64,000 nt of DNA from Mangrovibacter plantisponsor (GTDB lineage: Bacteria; Pseudomonadota; Gammaproteobacteria; Enterobacterales; Enterobacteriaceae), in contig NZ_QGTS01000002.1 of assembly GCF_003182475.1 (NCBI RefSeq), positions 267,749 to 331,748 of the forward strand, given 5' to 3'. The position numbers and the translations under genes were made by a program. The notes under the pieces were generated by a model, which was not told the origin of the DNA, did no database searches, and saw nothing but the letters and a program-made list of their open reading frames with translations. Positions 19,161 to 27,216 of this stretch are shown in pieces (positions within the stretch are counted from its first letter, which is position 1; the number at the start of each line of letters is the position of its first letter).

Positions 19161-19196
19161 AGCCCCGCAGCTCAATGAGCTGGCGGGGCTTTTTTT
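19161..19196 (+). terminator. Leader intrinsic terminator ahead of the amidase-type operon
   Basis: AGCCCCGCAGCTC pairs with GAGCTGGCGGGGCT (one bulge) around a very short loop, followed by seven T. It ends only 20 bases before the permease ATG, so transcripts must pass it to express the operon. The operon encodes an AmiR-like ANTAR antiterminator, so this is the expected control point: termination by default and read-through when the inducer is bound. Confidence 0.85.
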
Positions 19197-19216
19197 ATGC
19201 CTTTGGAGTGACAAAT

Positions 19217-20704
19217 ATGAGTAAATTTAAGCAGTGGTTCCAGGGGCCACAAGACATTACTGAAGCCGAAGCGGTGGAAGATTACGCCGTTGGCCGGGTG
19301 CCAAAGCACTACCGCTGGCCAATCCCTGCCATTATTTTGGTGTTGCTGGGTAACTCAACCGCCATGTTCTGGTTCAGTCTTGGGGCAGATATGAGCAACC
19401 TGGTGGGCTGGCCCACTATGCTACTGCCGATTGGCTATATGGTGGTGTTCGCAACCATTATTGGTTCCTGCATCATGAAACTGGCGAGCAAAGAAGGGTT
19501 GTCACTGAACCTGATGACCCGGGGCCTCGGTTTTGGGTATATGGGCTCCGCGTTTACCTCGGCCATTTATGCCATCAACTTCATTTTCTACTTCCTGTTT
19601 GAAGGCACCATTGTTTCCCATGCCATCGCTAACTACTCCGGGGTGGAAGTGAATTCACTGGCTGGTGTGATGATCTTTGCCTGCACAGGCCTGGTGGCAA
19701 TTTGGTTTGTGTGGAAAGGCATGTCATCCATGCAGTTCTTGCAAACCTGGGGCGTGCCCATTTTTATTCTGCTGTTCGGGTTTTGTATCTACCAGTTGAC
19801 TCATCATTACGATGCCGTCGGGCCATCAGGCTGGCATGCCAGTGGTGAAGTGAACAGCACATCGTTGTGGCTGGTTATGAATATGGCGAATGGGCAGATT
19901 GTTTTCCAGGGTTTGATGGCAACGGACTATGGCCGCTTTGCGAAACCAGGTGTGACTCATAAAGGCACTGCGGGCATCATGCTGGGGATGCTGCTGCCTA
20001 TTGTGGTGGTAATGCTGTTTGGTGCGTTTCTGGCATACACGCTGATGCCGCATATTGACAACCCCAACCCGTTCTCGCTCGCAATGGACCCGGGTTTTGT
20101 GTTCCCGTTCATCCTGGCACTGGTTGGTGTGGTGTTTGCGGTGATTACGCAAATTCGTATTAACGTGCTGAACCTGTATTCCGGCTCAATAGCCCTGTCC
20201 AATACCATGGATATGGCATTTAACTACCGCCCGGGTCGCCAGTGGTGGATGCTGCTGGTCTGGTTGCTTGGTGTGGTGTTCTATATCTGCAATATTCTGC
20301 AGTATACCGGCACGTTCTTGTCTATTACCGGTATTTTAACGAATACCTGGGTGTTTATTATTCTGGCGGATTACCTGGTTTGCCGTAAATTACTGAACCT
20401 TGCTCCCTCCGATTTTGTGGAATACCGCAAAGAGTACCTGCACTCATGGAACCCGGCCGGTGTGTTCGCGTTGCTGATTGCCGTGGCAATTGGTGCCGCC
20501 GGTATTCTGGGCGCTTACCCAATGTATTACGCCTCGTTTATCTCCATGCTGGTTGGCCCGGTGTTGCATGTTGTGTTCAGCGTGGCAACCCGTGGCCGCT
20601 ACTACTTCACGCAATTCCCGCAGGATGTGGTAACCAACTGGTCTCCTTCACAATCCAGCCTGTGCCCGGCTCCCAATAAACAGTCTGCTACGGAGATGAA
20701 CTAA
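19217..20704 (+). CDS. NCS1-family nucleobase/amide permease
   Basis: 495 residues, about 12 membrane helices, of the purine-cytosine permease (NCS1) family: LGADMSNLVGWPTMLLPIGY, MTRGLGFGYMGSAFTSAIYA and ATDYGRFAKPG are recognisable. ATG 19217 is chosen because GGAG lies 9 bases before it and the leader terminator lies just upstream. The longer frame from 19046 runs through that terminator. Its stop overlaps the nitrilase start (TAATG). It probably imports the substrate hydrolysed by the next gene's product. The exact solute is unknown. Confidence 0.88.
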   Translation: MSKFKQWFQGPQDITEAEAVEDYAVGRVPKHYRWPIPAIILVLLGNSTAMFWFSLGADMSNLVGWPTMLLPIGYMVVFATIIGSCIMKLASKEGLSLNLMTRGLGFGYMGSAFTSAIYAINFIFYFLFEGTIVSHAIANYSGVEVNSLAGVMIFACTGLVAIWFVWKGMSSMQFLQTWGVPIFILLFGFCIYQLTHHYDAVGPSGWHASGEVNSTSLWLVMNMANGQIVFQGLMATDYGRFAKPGVTHKGTAGIMLGMLLPIVVVMLFGAFLAYTLMPHIDNPNPFSLAMDPGFVFPFILALVGVVFAVITQIRINVLNLYSGSIALSNTMDMAFNYRPGRQWWMLLVWLLGVVFYICNILQYTGTFLSITGILTNTWVFIILADYLVCRKLLNLAPSDFVEYRKEYLHSWNPAGVFALLIAVAIGAAGILGAYPMYYASFISMLVGPVLHVVFSVATRGRYYFTQFPQDVVTNWSPSQSSLCPAPNKQSATEMN

Positions 20705-22422
20705 TGACGGTCAAGGTTGCAGCGATTCAGTTTGAACCAACGATGTTTCGCCAGGAAGAAAATATTCAGGCGTTGCTGGCTTTATGTGAACAGGCCGCGG
20801 AGCAGGGCGCGAAACTGCTGGTTATGCCAGAGATGGGGGTAAGTGGTTACTGCTGGCAAAACCGTGAAGAAATCGCCCCTTATGTGGACACTATCCCAGG
20901 TAATACAACCCGGCGCTTTGCCGCGCTGGCGGCACGTTATGACTGTTACCTGGTGCTGGGTATGCCAGAAGTGGATGTCGAAACCGGGTTGTACTACAAC
21001 TCGGCGGCGCTGATTGGCCCGTCAGGAGTGGTTGGCACTCACCGTAAAACTCACCCGTATATTTCTGAGCCGAAGTGGGCGGCAAATGGCGACAAAGGGC
21101 ATGCAGTATTTGAAACCCCTGTCGGGCGCATTGCCATGCTGATTTGCATGGATATCCATTTTATTGAAACAGCCCGCCTGGCCGGGGTGCAGAATGCCGA
21201 TGTTATCTGCCATATCAGCAACTGGCTGGCGGAGCGGACACCGGCGCCGTACTGGATCAACCGGGCCTGGGAAAATGACTGTTACCTGATTGAAAGCAAC
21301 CGCTGGGGGCTGGAGCGCGGTGTGCAGTTTAGCGGCGGCAGTTGCGTGATAAACCCGGATGGCGGTATTCAGGCCAGTACCGACAGTGGTGACGGTATCG
21401 TGATGGGGGAGATAATACTGGGGCGTGGCGAGAAAGCGCCTCGTGTCTGCCAGCGCCGCCCGGAAAAGTACCTGGAATTGATGAATGACAGTTATACCTG
21501 GAACCCTCTGGACTTTTTCAACCTTTACCAGCGTTCTCCGCTGCCAGCCGGGAAAGTCTCTGAAATTGCTGTCGGGCAGTTTACCCCGCAACATGATGTG
21601 CAACAGAACCTGGCACATATCCGCCACCTGGCGACTGCGGCACAGGAAAAAGGGGCTGAAGTCATCGTGTTTCCTGAGTTTTCACTCTCGGGGCCATACC
21701 AGGGGGCTGCGCAGGCATTGCACCTGCCCGGGGCTGAAGTAACGGCACTGGTTCAACTGGCTGTCAGCCTGAAAATGACACTGGTAGCCGGGTTGGTTGA
21801 AGCTGATGCCGGGCAATGCTTCAACACCGCGGTTGCGGTTGGCCCGGCGGGTATTCTGGGCGCTTACCGCAAAATCCACCTCAGCGAAGCAGATAAAACT
21901 TGGGCAATACCCGGTGATAAATGGGTGACGGTGGATATCCCCTGTGGAAGGATGGGGTTACTGATTGGTGAAGATATCACTTTCCCGGAAGCCGGGCGTA
22001 TTCTGGCTCTGCGGGGCTGCGACCTGCTTGCCTGCCCGGCGGCAATGGGGGAGCCAGTACCTGGTGCTCACCCCGGTTCAGAGATACCACACAATTACCC
22101 CATCCCGTGCGGCGCCGATAAATATCACTGGCTGGTTCCGCGCGTGCGTGCCGGGGAAAATAACTGTTACCTGGCCTGGGCGAACAGTTACCAGCCCGGT
22201 AAATCTCTGGGACTGAGTGGTATTTTCGGCCCGGATACCTTTGCATTCCCGCGCCATGAAAGCCTGTTGCTGGATGAGCAGGGGCTGGTAACCTTAACTA
22301 TGGATACCAGCAACCTGGATACGCCTTACCCCACCAATGTGGTCAGGCGCAAAGACCTGGTTGCGATGCGCCAGACAAATGGCTACCTGCCACTGATTAA
22401 AGCCAGGCAGGAACCGCTGTAA
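20704..22422 (+). CDS. Double-domain nitrilase superfamily amidohydrolase
   Basis: 572 residues made of two carbon-nitrogen hydrolase domains in tandem (about 1-265 and 285-572). Domain 1 has the full triad: Glu43 (VMPEMGVSGY), Lys115 (THRKTHPY) and Cys148 (MLICMDIHF). Domain 2 keeps Glu325 (VFPEFSLSG) and Lys390 (AYRKIHL), but the position of the nucleophile is Gly422 (LLIGEDITFPE), so it should be catalytically dead. The reaction is likely hydrolysis of an amide or nitrile to acid plus ammonia. Next to an NCS1 permease and an AmiC/AmiR pair this points to an inducible nitrogen-source pathway. Confidence 0.87.
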   Translation: MTVKVAAIQFEPTMFRQEENIQALLALCEQAAEQGAKLLVMPEMGVSGYCWQNREEIAPYVDTIPGNTTRRFAALAARYDCYLVLGMPEVDVETGLYYNSAALIGPSGVVGTHRKTHPYISEPKWAANGDKGHAVFETPVGRIAMLICMDIHFIETARLAGVQNADVICHISNWLAERTPAPYWINRAWENDCYLIESNRWGLERGVQFSGGSCVINPDGGIQASTDSGDGIVMGEIILGRGEKAPRVCQRRPEKYLELMNDSYTWNPLDFFNLYQRSPLPAGKVSEIAVGQFTPQHDVQQNLAHIRHLATAAQEKGAEVIVFPEFSLSGPYQGAAQALHLPGAEVTALVQLAVSLKMTLVAGLVEADAGQCFNTAVAVGPAGILGAYRKIHLSEADKTWAIPGDKWVTVDIPCGRMGLLIGEDITFPEAGRILALRGCDLLACPAAMGEPVPGAHPGSEIPHNYPIPCGADKYHWLVPRVRAGENNCYLAWANSYQPGKSLGLSGIFGPDTFAFPRHESLLLDEQGLVTLTMDTSNLDTPYPTNVVRRKDLVAMRQTNGYLPLIKARQEPL

Positions 22423-22437
22423 GCGGGTGTTACCCTG

Positions 22438-22469
22438 GGCCGTTGGGCGCTATGCCCCGGCCTGTTTTT
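22438..22469 (+). terminator. Second intrinsic terminator, between nitrilase and AmiC-like genes
   Basis: GGCC-(GTT)-GGGC, loop, GCCC-(C)-GGCC is followed by TGTTTTT. It sits inside the operon, 14 bases before the GTG of the AmiC-like gene. It could lower expression of the regulators or be a second antitermination site. Confidence 0.7.
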
Positions 22470-22482
22470 ACCCGGAGGATTC

Positions 22483-23679
22483 GTGATTTCAACCCCCGAT
22501 TCATTGAAAGCAGAAGAGAAAAAAACCGTTGTGCCGGTAGGGATCCTTTATTCCCTTTCCGGGCATTACGGTGTTATCGGGCGTGAGATGCTTAATGGCA
22601 TTCTGCTGGCAATAGAAGAGGCGAATGCGTCGCCTGACTACAATTTTACCCTGGCTCCGGTGGTGCTTAACCCGGCCGGTTCACTGGAAAAATACGCGGA
22701 GTACTGCCGTGAATTATTGCACCGCCATGGTGTGAAACACATTGTGGGCTGCTATACCTCGGCATCACGTAAGCAGATCCTGCCACTGGTTGAAAGTGCC
22801 GATGCGTTGTTATGGCATTCAGCACGCTATGAAGGCTTCGAAAGCAGCAACAACGTGATGTACCTTGGTGCCGCACCTAACCAGCACGTTATCCCGATGA
22901 TTAAATATGTGCTGGAGCAATATGAGCCCAAAATTTACCACGTTGGTTCCAATTACGTCTGGTCATGGGAAATTGACCGTATCACCCGCGAGGCAATAGA
23001 GCCTGTGGGAGGCGAACTGGTGGCAAGCCGCTTGCTGGCGCTGGGTGAAACCGATGTTCAGGCAGTGATTGATGACATCATTGAAAAACGCCCGCCTGTG
23101 GTACTGGTTACTCTGGTGGGTGTTACTGCATACCGTTTCTACCAGGCATGGCACGCCGCGGCAACAGAGCATGCCTGGCTGCGTTCGCCGGAACGCGTGA
23201 AACTGAGCCTCACACTCTGTGAACCTGAAGTGGATATCGTGGGCAGCGCCGCACTGGAAGGTTACCTGGTATCTGCCGTTTATTTCCAGAGTATTGAACG
23301 TGAAGAAAACCAGCGCTTTTTGCAACGTTACCGCGAACGTTTTGGTGAGCACAGCTCGCCTTCCGTGGATTCAGAAGCGGCCTGGCTGAGTGGGCATTTT
23401 CTGGCGCGGGCCATTGCCCGGGCACATTCTGCCGATGTCGCTGATGTACGCCAGGCTGTGTATCAGGACGTAATTGAAGGGCCTGGCGGGTGTACCCGAA
23501 TTGACCCGGAAAATAACCATGCCTGGCTAACGCCCCGCCTTGCTCGCTGCGGTGCTGATGGCCGTTTTCAGATCTTGTGGCAGGCGCCTGAGCCCGTGAA
23601 ACCAGACCCATGGTTAACCTGGGTTGACCTGAATGAACTGGTGGAGAACCCGTCTTCGCTGGAGCAGGAGGGCGGATGA
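22483..23679 (+). CDS. AmiC-like ligand-sensing protein
   Basis: 398 residues starting at GTG 22483 after GGAGG. It has no signal peptide, and belongs to the periplasmic-binding-protein fold used as a cytoplasmic sensor: VGILYSLSGHYGVIGREMLNGILLAIEEAN, VGCYTSASRKQILPLVE, LLWHSARYEG and HVGSNYVWSWE match AmiC and urea/amide-binding homologues. In Pseudomonas, AmiC holds AmiR inactive until amide binds. The stop overlaps the AmiR-like start (ATGA), implying stoichiometric production. The inducer is presumably the nitrilase substrate or a related amide. Confidence 0.9.
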   Translation: MISTPDSLKAEEKKTVVPVGILYSLSGHYGVIGREMLNGILLAIEEANASPDYNFTLAPVVLNPAGSLEKYAEYCRELLHRHGVKHIVGCYTSASRKQILPLVESADALLWHSARYEGFESSNNVMYLGAAPNQHVIPMIKYVLEQYEPKIYHVGSNYVWSWEIDRITREAIEPVGGELVASRLLALGETDVQAVIDDIIEKRPPVVLVTLVGVTAYRFYQAWHAAATEHAWLRSPERVKLSLTLCEPEVDIVGSAALEGYLVSAVYFQSIEREENQRFLQRYRERFGEHSSPSVDSEAAWLSGHFLARAIARAHSADVADVRQAVYQDVIEGPGGCTRIDPENNHAWLTPRLARCGADGRFQILWQAPEPVKPDPWLTWVDLNELVENPSSLEQEGG

Positions 23680-24272
23680 GAAAAAATACCTGGCGAGTGC
23701 GTGGGTTGTCTCTCGGGCTGGTGGGGTGTGATGAGCAAACAGCACAGAACCTTGAGCAACAGTGCCTGCGTTTGGGTATGAAAACCCGGCGTTTGGCGGC
23801 ATTTTCCCTTGAAAGCGATAGCACGCAAGTTGATGCACTGATTTTTGACAGTGATAACCCGGATGTGAACGGTGGCGACGCTTTGTCCTGGCCTGCGTTG
23901 CCCCGAATCGCACTGCTTGGCAACGAAACGCCATCCCGCCTGCAGTGGGTTATTGCCCAGGGGATTGACGGGCATATGCGTAAACCCGTGCGTTACGACG
24001 GGCTACTGACGGCGGTTTCCCTGGCGCTGCATAACTGGCAAAACCGCCAGTCTCTTGAAGCCAGTATTCAAAAAATGGAAGAGCGCCTTAAAGCCCGGCG
24101 CTTTGTTTTTTCTGCACAACTGTTACTTATGCGCCACTTTGCGCTGGATGAAAACTCGGCTTACAGCAGGTTAAGAACCCTGGCAATGGAGCAGCAAAAA
24201 ACGGTTGAGCAATTCAGTATTGAGCTGGTCAGCCAGCCCGAAATACAGTTAGGTGCATTGGGTGGGAAATAG
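23676..24272 (+). CDS. AmiR-like ANTAR transcription antiterminator
   Basis: 198 residues: an N-terminal pseudo-receiver without the phosphorylation aspartate pocket (about 1-120), a coiled-coil (ASIQKMEERLKARRFVFSAQ) and a C-terminal ANTAR RNA-binding domain (QLLLMRHFALDENSAYSRLRTLAMEQQKTVEQFS). ANTAR proteins bind leader RNA and prevent terminator formation. The two intrinsic terminators in this operon are the likely targets. It ends the operon, and its stop is 142 bases from the convergent SRPBCC gene. Confidence 0.9.
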   Translation: MRKNTWRVRGLSLGLVGCDEQTAQNLEQQCLRLGMKTRRLAAFSLESDSTQVDALIFDSDNPDVNGGDALSWPALPRIALLGNETPSRLQWVIAQGIDGHMRKPVRYDGLLTAVSLALHNWQNRQSLEASIQKMEERLKARRFVFSAQLLLMRHFALDENSAYSRLRTLAMEQQKTVEQFSIELVSQPEIQLGALGGK

Positions 24273-24414
24273 CTGAACAGGTACAGGTTCACCGCAAGGA
24301 AAACCTGAGCCATCCAGCCAGAAACATAGCACTGTTACCAGAACAATAAGCCAGACCGGCGGCCCGTATTGTTAAAGTGAGCGACGCTGTTAAGTGCGCG
24401 GTGTTTTGAGACAT

Positions 24415-24927
24415 TTACTGTGAGGCTGCTGCGGCTACCAGGCCATCAAGCCAGTCCTGGTGGCCATTGATCATTGGGTTTGGTTTGGTTGCATGTAAGT
24501 CAGCAGCCGGTTTCCCTTTTTGCGTTTCCTGCGTCAGGATACGCACGCGTCCCCCTTCCAGGTCTTCGACTAACCACGCGTGGTGCACATCCAGGCGGCT
24601 TTCAGTGCCTTCTTCGCCTGCCCAGCCATGCCAGGCCAGACGGCCAGGTTGATTACCTGCAGGTGCCACACTTTCCTTGCATTGTGACTCTACCGGGAAG
24701 CCAAAAGTTTCGAAGTAAAAACGGTCGCCATTGCGCAGCTCTGGCCCTTTATTGTCATAAAAGCGGACATTGGTAGAGTTGGTGTAGTAGGTTGGCCAGT
24801 GAGCCGGGGTTACCAGCAAAGGCCAGATATCGGCTGCACTCAGCCCGGCAACAATCACTTCATTAGATGCAAAGTTCTCGGTAGAGCCCGGGACAAAACC
24901 TTTTGGCCAAATAATCGCGTTCATCAT
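24415..24927 (-). CDS. SRPBCC-fold (polyketide cyclase-like) protein
   Basis: 170 residues with START/SRPBCC features: an N-terminal strand-helix EVIVAGLSAADIWPLLVTPAHWPTYY, strands RNGDRFYFETFGFPVESQCKE and HHAWLVEDLEGGRVRILTQETQKG, and a C-terminal helix NPMINGHQDWLDGLVAAAA. Such proteins bind or turn over small hydrophobic ligands; the ligand here is unknown. AGGAG lies upstream of ATG 24927. It is convergent with the AmiR-like gene. Confidence 0.8.
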   Translation of the reverse strand: MMNAIIWPKGFVPGSTENFASNEVIVAGLSAADIWPLLVTPAHWPTYYTNSTNVRFYDNKGPELRNGDRFYFETFGFPVESQCKESVAPAGNQPGRLAWHGWAGEEGTESRLDVHHAWLVEDLEGGRVRILTQETQKGKPAADLHATKPNPMINGHQDWLDGLVAAAASQ

Positions 24928-25270
24928 TATGTCTTTACTCCTGAATTGTATTTCGCTGTGGCAATCCGGTAATAAGTACAGTGCAACAGGTAAATCTGTT
25001 TGCAGGCTGCATGCGGATGGCGCTCGGTGTTAGTTCGGGAGTAATAGTGCGTATTGCTCTGTAATAAATCCAATTTTGATTTTTTATTTTTAATATAAAC
25101 TGAATTGATATTATATAAAAAACATAGTGTTAAGCTGATTTTTGCTCACTGAGCAAAGGTGGGGATGTATGAAACCGGGTGTGGTCAGGCAGCGGATAAG
25201 TAAATAAGCTACCTGCATGTACAGCGTGAAAAAGCCGTTATCCGGTTGCCAGAATAATGTGGGGAAAGAT
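24928..25270. other. Intergenic region upstream of SRPBCC gene
   Basis: No gene is seen. The part at 25070-25135 is very AT-rich and probably contains the reverse-strand promoter of the SRPBCC gene. No strong operator could be picked out. Confidence 0.4.
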
Positions 25271-25292
25271 GGCAGGCCCGAAAAGGCCTGCC
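25271..25292 (-). terminator. Hairpin after MFS transporter gene
   Basis: A perfect GGCAGGCC/GGCCTGCC stem around a 6-base loop lies 11 bases past the transporter stop on the reverse strand. The following T content is low (ATCTTTCC). Confidence 0.5.
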
Positions 25293-25303
25293 GTGCAAGC
25301 ATG

Positions 25304-26629
25304 TTACTCGTTCCCGGTCGCTGGTGTTTTCATCAAAAACGCGACCACGGCAGACAGCAGGCAACCGGCCATCAGGTAAATCGCCACACTGTGCCATGCG
25401 CCCTGAGAGAAGGTGACCAGAGCGGCAGCAATAAACGGCGTAAAGCCCCCACCAACCACACTGGCGACCTGGTAGCCAACACCGGCGCCACTGTAGCGGT
25501 AGCTGGCACCAAACAGTTCAGTGAAGATAGGCTGCTGAACACACACCACCATATCATGCGCCAGGTTCGCCAGCAGCAGGGAACAAATGATAATACCGGC
25601 AACGGACTGCGCTTCCAGAGCCATAAAGAAAGGAAACGCACTTGCCGCGCCAATCAGAGCACCGGTTATATAAATCCGTTTACGGCCGTATTTGTCTGCC
25701 AGCAGGGCGAACAGCGGAATGGTGAAACAACTTAGCGCCCCCACACATAACCCAACACTCAAAAACAGTTCCCGGGGCATGCCCAGGTTGGTTGTGGAGT
25801 AATTCAGCGCGAAGGTGGTGACGATATACATTGTCAGCAATTCACACAGCCGCAGAGCGATAATCAGCAAAAAACTGCCTGGATGGCGGCGAATTGCTTC
25901 CATCACCGGTAACGTGCGGCGGGCAGAGGCCGGTTTTGCCACGGCCTGTTTTTCAAACTCGACAGACTCTTCCATGTCGTTACGAATACGCCAGGCGGCC
26001 AGTACCAGAACCACGCTGAACAGGAACGGAATGCGCCATCCCCATTCGAGGAACTGGCTGTCGTTGGTGAAATGGCTGATCAGGGAAACCAGGCCTGTCG
26101 AGAGCAATAACCCCACGCCATAACCTACCTGGACACCACTGCTATAAAAGGCTTTTTTGCCAGCAGGCGCGTTTTCTACAGACAGCAGCGCAGCACCACC
26201 CCATTCACCACCGACGGCAAACCCCTGAATAGCACGCAGCAGCACCAGCAGGGCGGGAGCCCACCAGCCAATAGAACCAAATGACGGCAGTAAACCAATA
26301 CAGGCGGTGGACAGGCCCATCAACCAGACAGTAAGCATGAGCATGCGTTTGCGGCCAAGTAAGTCGCCAAAATGCCCAAAAATAATACCGCCCAGCGGGC
26401 GAAACAGAAAGCCCACGCCGAAGGTGGCAAACGCTGCCAGAGTACCCATCGCCGGGCTTATTTGCGGGAAAAATTCATGGTTGAAGACCAGTGCCGCAGT
26501 AATGCCATAGAGTAAAAAGTCATACCAGTCCACCACTGCGCCTGCGAAACTCCCCCAGGCTGCACGCTTTGCGCGTGACAGTGCAATGGTGCGCTCTTCA
26601 TAAGCAGAAGAGGCGAGTGTCGTATCCAT
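25304..26629 (-). CDS. MFS transporter, metabolite:H+ symporter type
   Basis: 441 residues, 12 membrane helices. It matches the MHS (ProP/ShiA/YhjE) branch: AGAVVDWYDFLLYGITAALVF near the N-terminus, the loop motif GHFGDLLGRKRML, AIQGFAVGGEWGGAALLSVENAP, and DKYGRKRIYITGAL in the second half. These proteins import organic acids or zwitterions with protons; the substrate cannot be told. It is a single-gene unit on the reverse strand with its promoter in the 26630-26700 region. Confidence 0.88.
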   Translation of the reverse strand: MDTTLASSAYEERTIALSRAKRAAWGSFAGAVVDWYDFLLYGITAALVFNHEFFPQISPAMGTLAAFATFGVGFLFRPLGGIIFGHFGDLLGRKRMLMLTVWLMGLSTACIGLLPSFGSIGWWAPALLVLLRAIQGFAVGGEWGGAALLSVENAPAGKKAFYSSGVQVGYGVGLLLSTGLVSLISHFTNDSQFLEWGWRIPFLFSVVLVLAAWRIRNDMEESVEFEKQAVAKPASARRTLPVMEAIRRHPGSFLLIIALRLCELLTMYIVTTFALNYSTTNLGMPRELFLSVGLCVGALSCFTIPLFALLADKYGRKRIYITGALIGAASAFPFFMALEAQSVAGIIICSLLLANLAHDMVVCVQQPIFTELFGASYRYSGAGVGYQVASVVGGGFTPFIAAALVTFSQGAWHSVAIYLMAGCLLSAVVAFLMKTPATGNE

Positions 26630-26967
26630 AGTTATCCTGTCTTGTTACGTCATTTGTTGTTATTGGTTTTGAGCGGTACCGGAAATACTCACAAAGTTCA
26701 CTGCCAAAAATAAGGCTTGCTTATGAGACTACCCTGACTCGATGTGAGAGAAAACAGTTTTAGCGAATAAATCCCGCCAGACGCCGGGTTTCTGTTACTG
26801 GCACGAATTAAAGCATTTTTTAAAGGCAGTAAAAGACAAATAAAAATAACGTGTGAGACAAAAAATTCAGCGTGTTTTAATGTAAAAGCTTCCACTTGCG
26901 GAGAAAATCGCCAAAATAGGCGCGGGTAGCAAAAAAGGCAAAACCTTGCACTGATTATGTCTACTCA
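26630..26967. other. Intergenic region between divergent MFS and EAL genes
   Basis: No gene is seen. It is AT-rich between 26800 and 26900 and presumably holds both divergent promoters. Confidence 0.4.
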
Positions 26968-27105
26968 ACTCAGCAACTGGCTTGTATGATGTCGCCCTTT
27001 GCGGCGTAGTGGAACCGTTTTACCGGCAGGCGCTTTTACCTCGAAGGGCCATGTCGGGTGGTGTTTATCTGAATTGCCGGAAAAATCTCGAAAAAGTTGC
27101 TGAGT
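26968..27105 (+). promoter_or_regulatory. Structured leader (possible cis-regulatory RNA) of EAL gene
   Basis: ACTCAGCAACT (26968-26978) pairs perfectly with AGTTGCTGAGT (27095-27105), enclosing CCGGCA (27023-27028) with TGCCGG (27075-27080) and a small CGCC/GGCG hairpin near 26993-27006. The nested order suggests a multi-branched RNA of ~138 bases ending 111 bases before the ATG. It does not show the conserved GGGCAAACC/GGGACGCAAAGCC pattern of GEMM-I c-di-GMP riboswitches. Confidence 0.45.
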
Positions 27106-27216
27106 ATGGTTAAATCACAGGTTCGTGTTTTGCCAGCTTCAGGCCGGTTATTGGGTGTTAAAGCATCATTATTCAGGTGCGCACTAATAAGTTCTCTGTT
27201 TAAAGGGGATACAGAT

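Noticed and set aside
19046..19216. Longer N-terminus for the NCS1 permease
   Set aside because: The extension would be translated through the leader terminator. ATG 19217 has a proper GGAG site and fits the family.
26930..27105. GEMM-I c-di-GMP riboswitch ahead of the EAL gene
   Set aside because: GGCAAAACC near 26938 is suggestive, but the rest of the conserved core and the receptor helix are absent.
27097..27216. Longer N-terminus for the EAL protein
   Set aside because: The extension begins inside the structured leader and lacks a ribosome site. ATG 27217 has AAGGGGA and directly precedes the first membrane segment.
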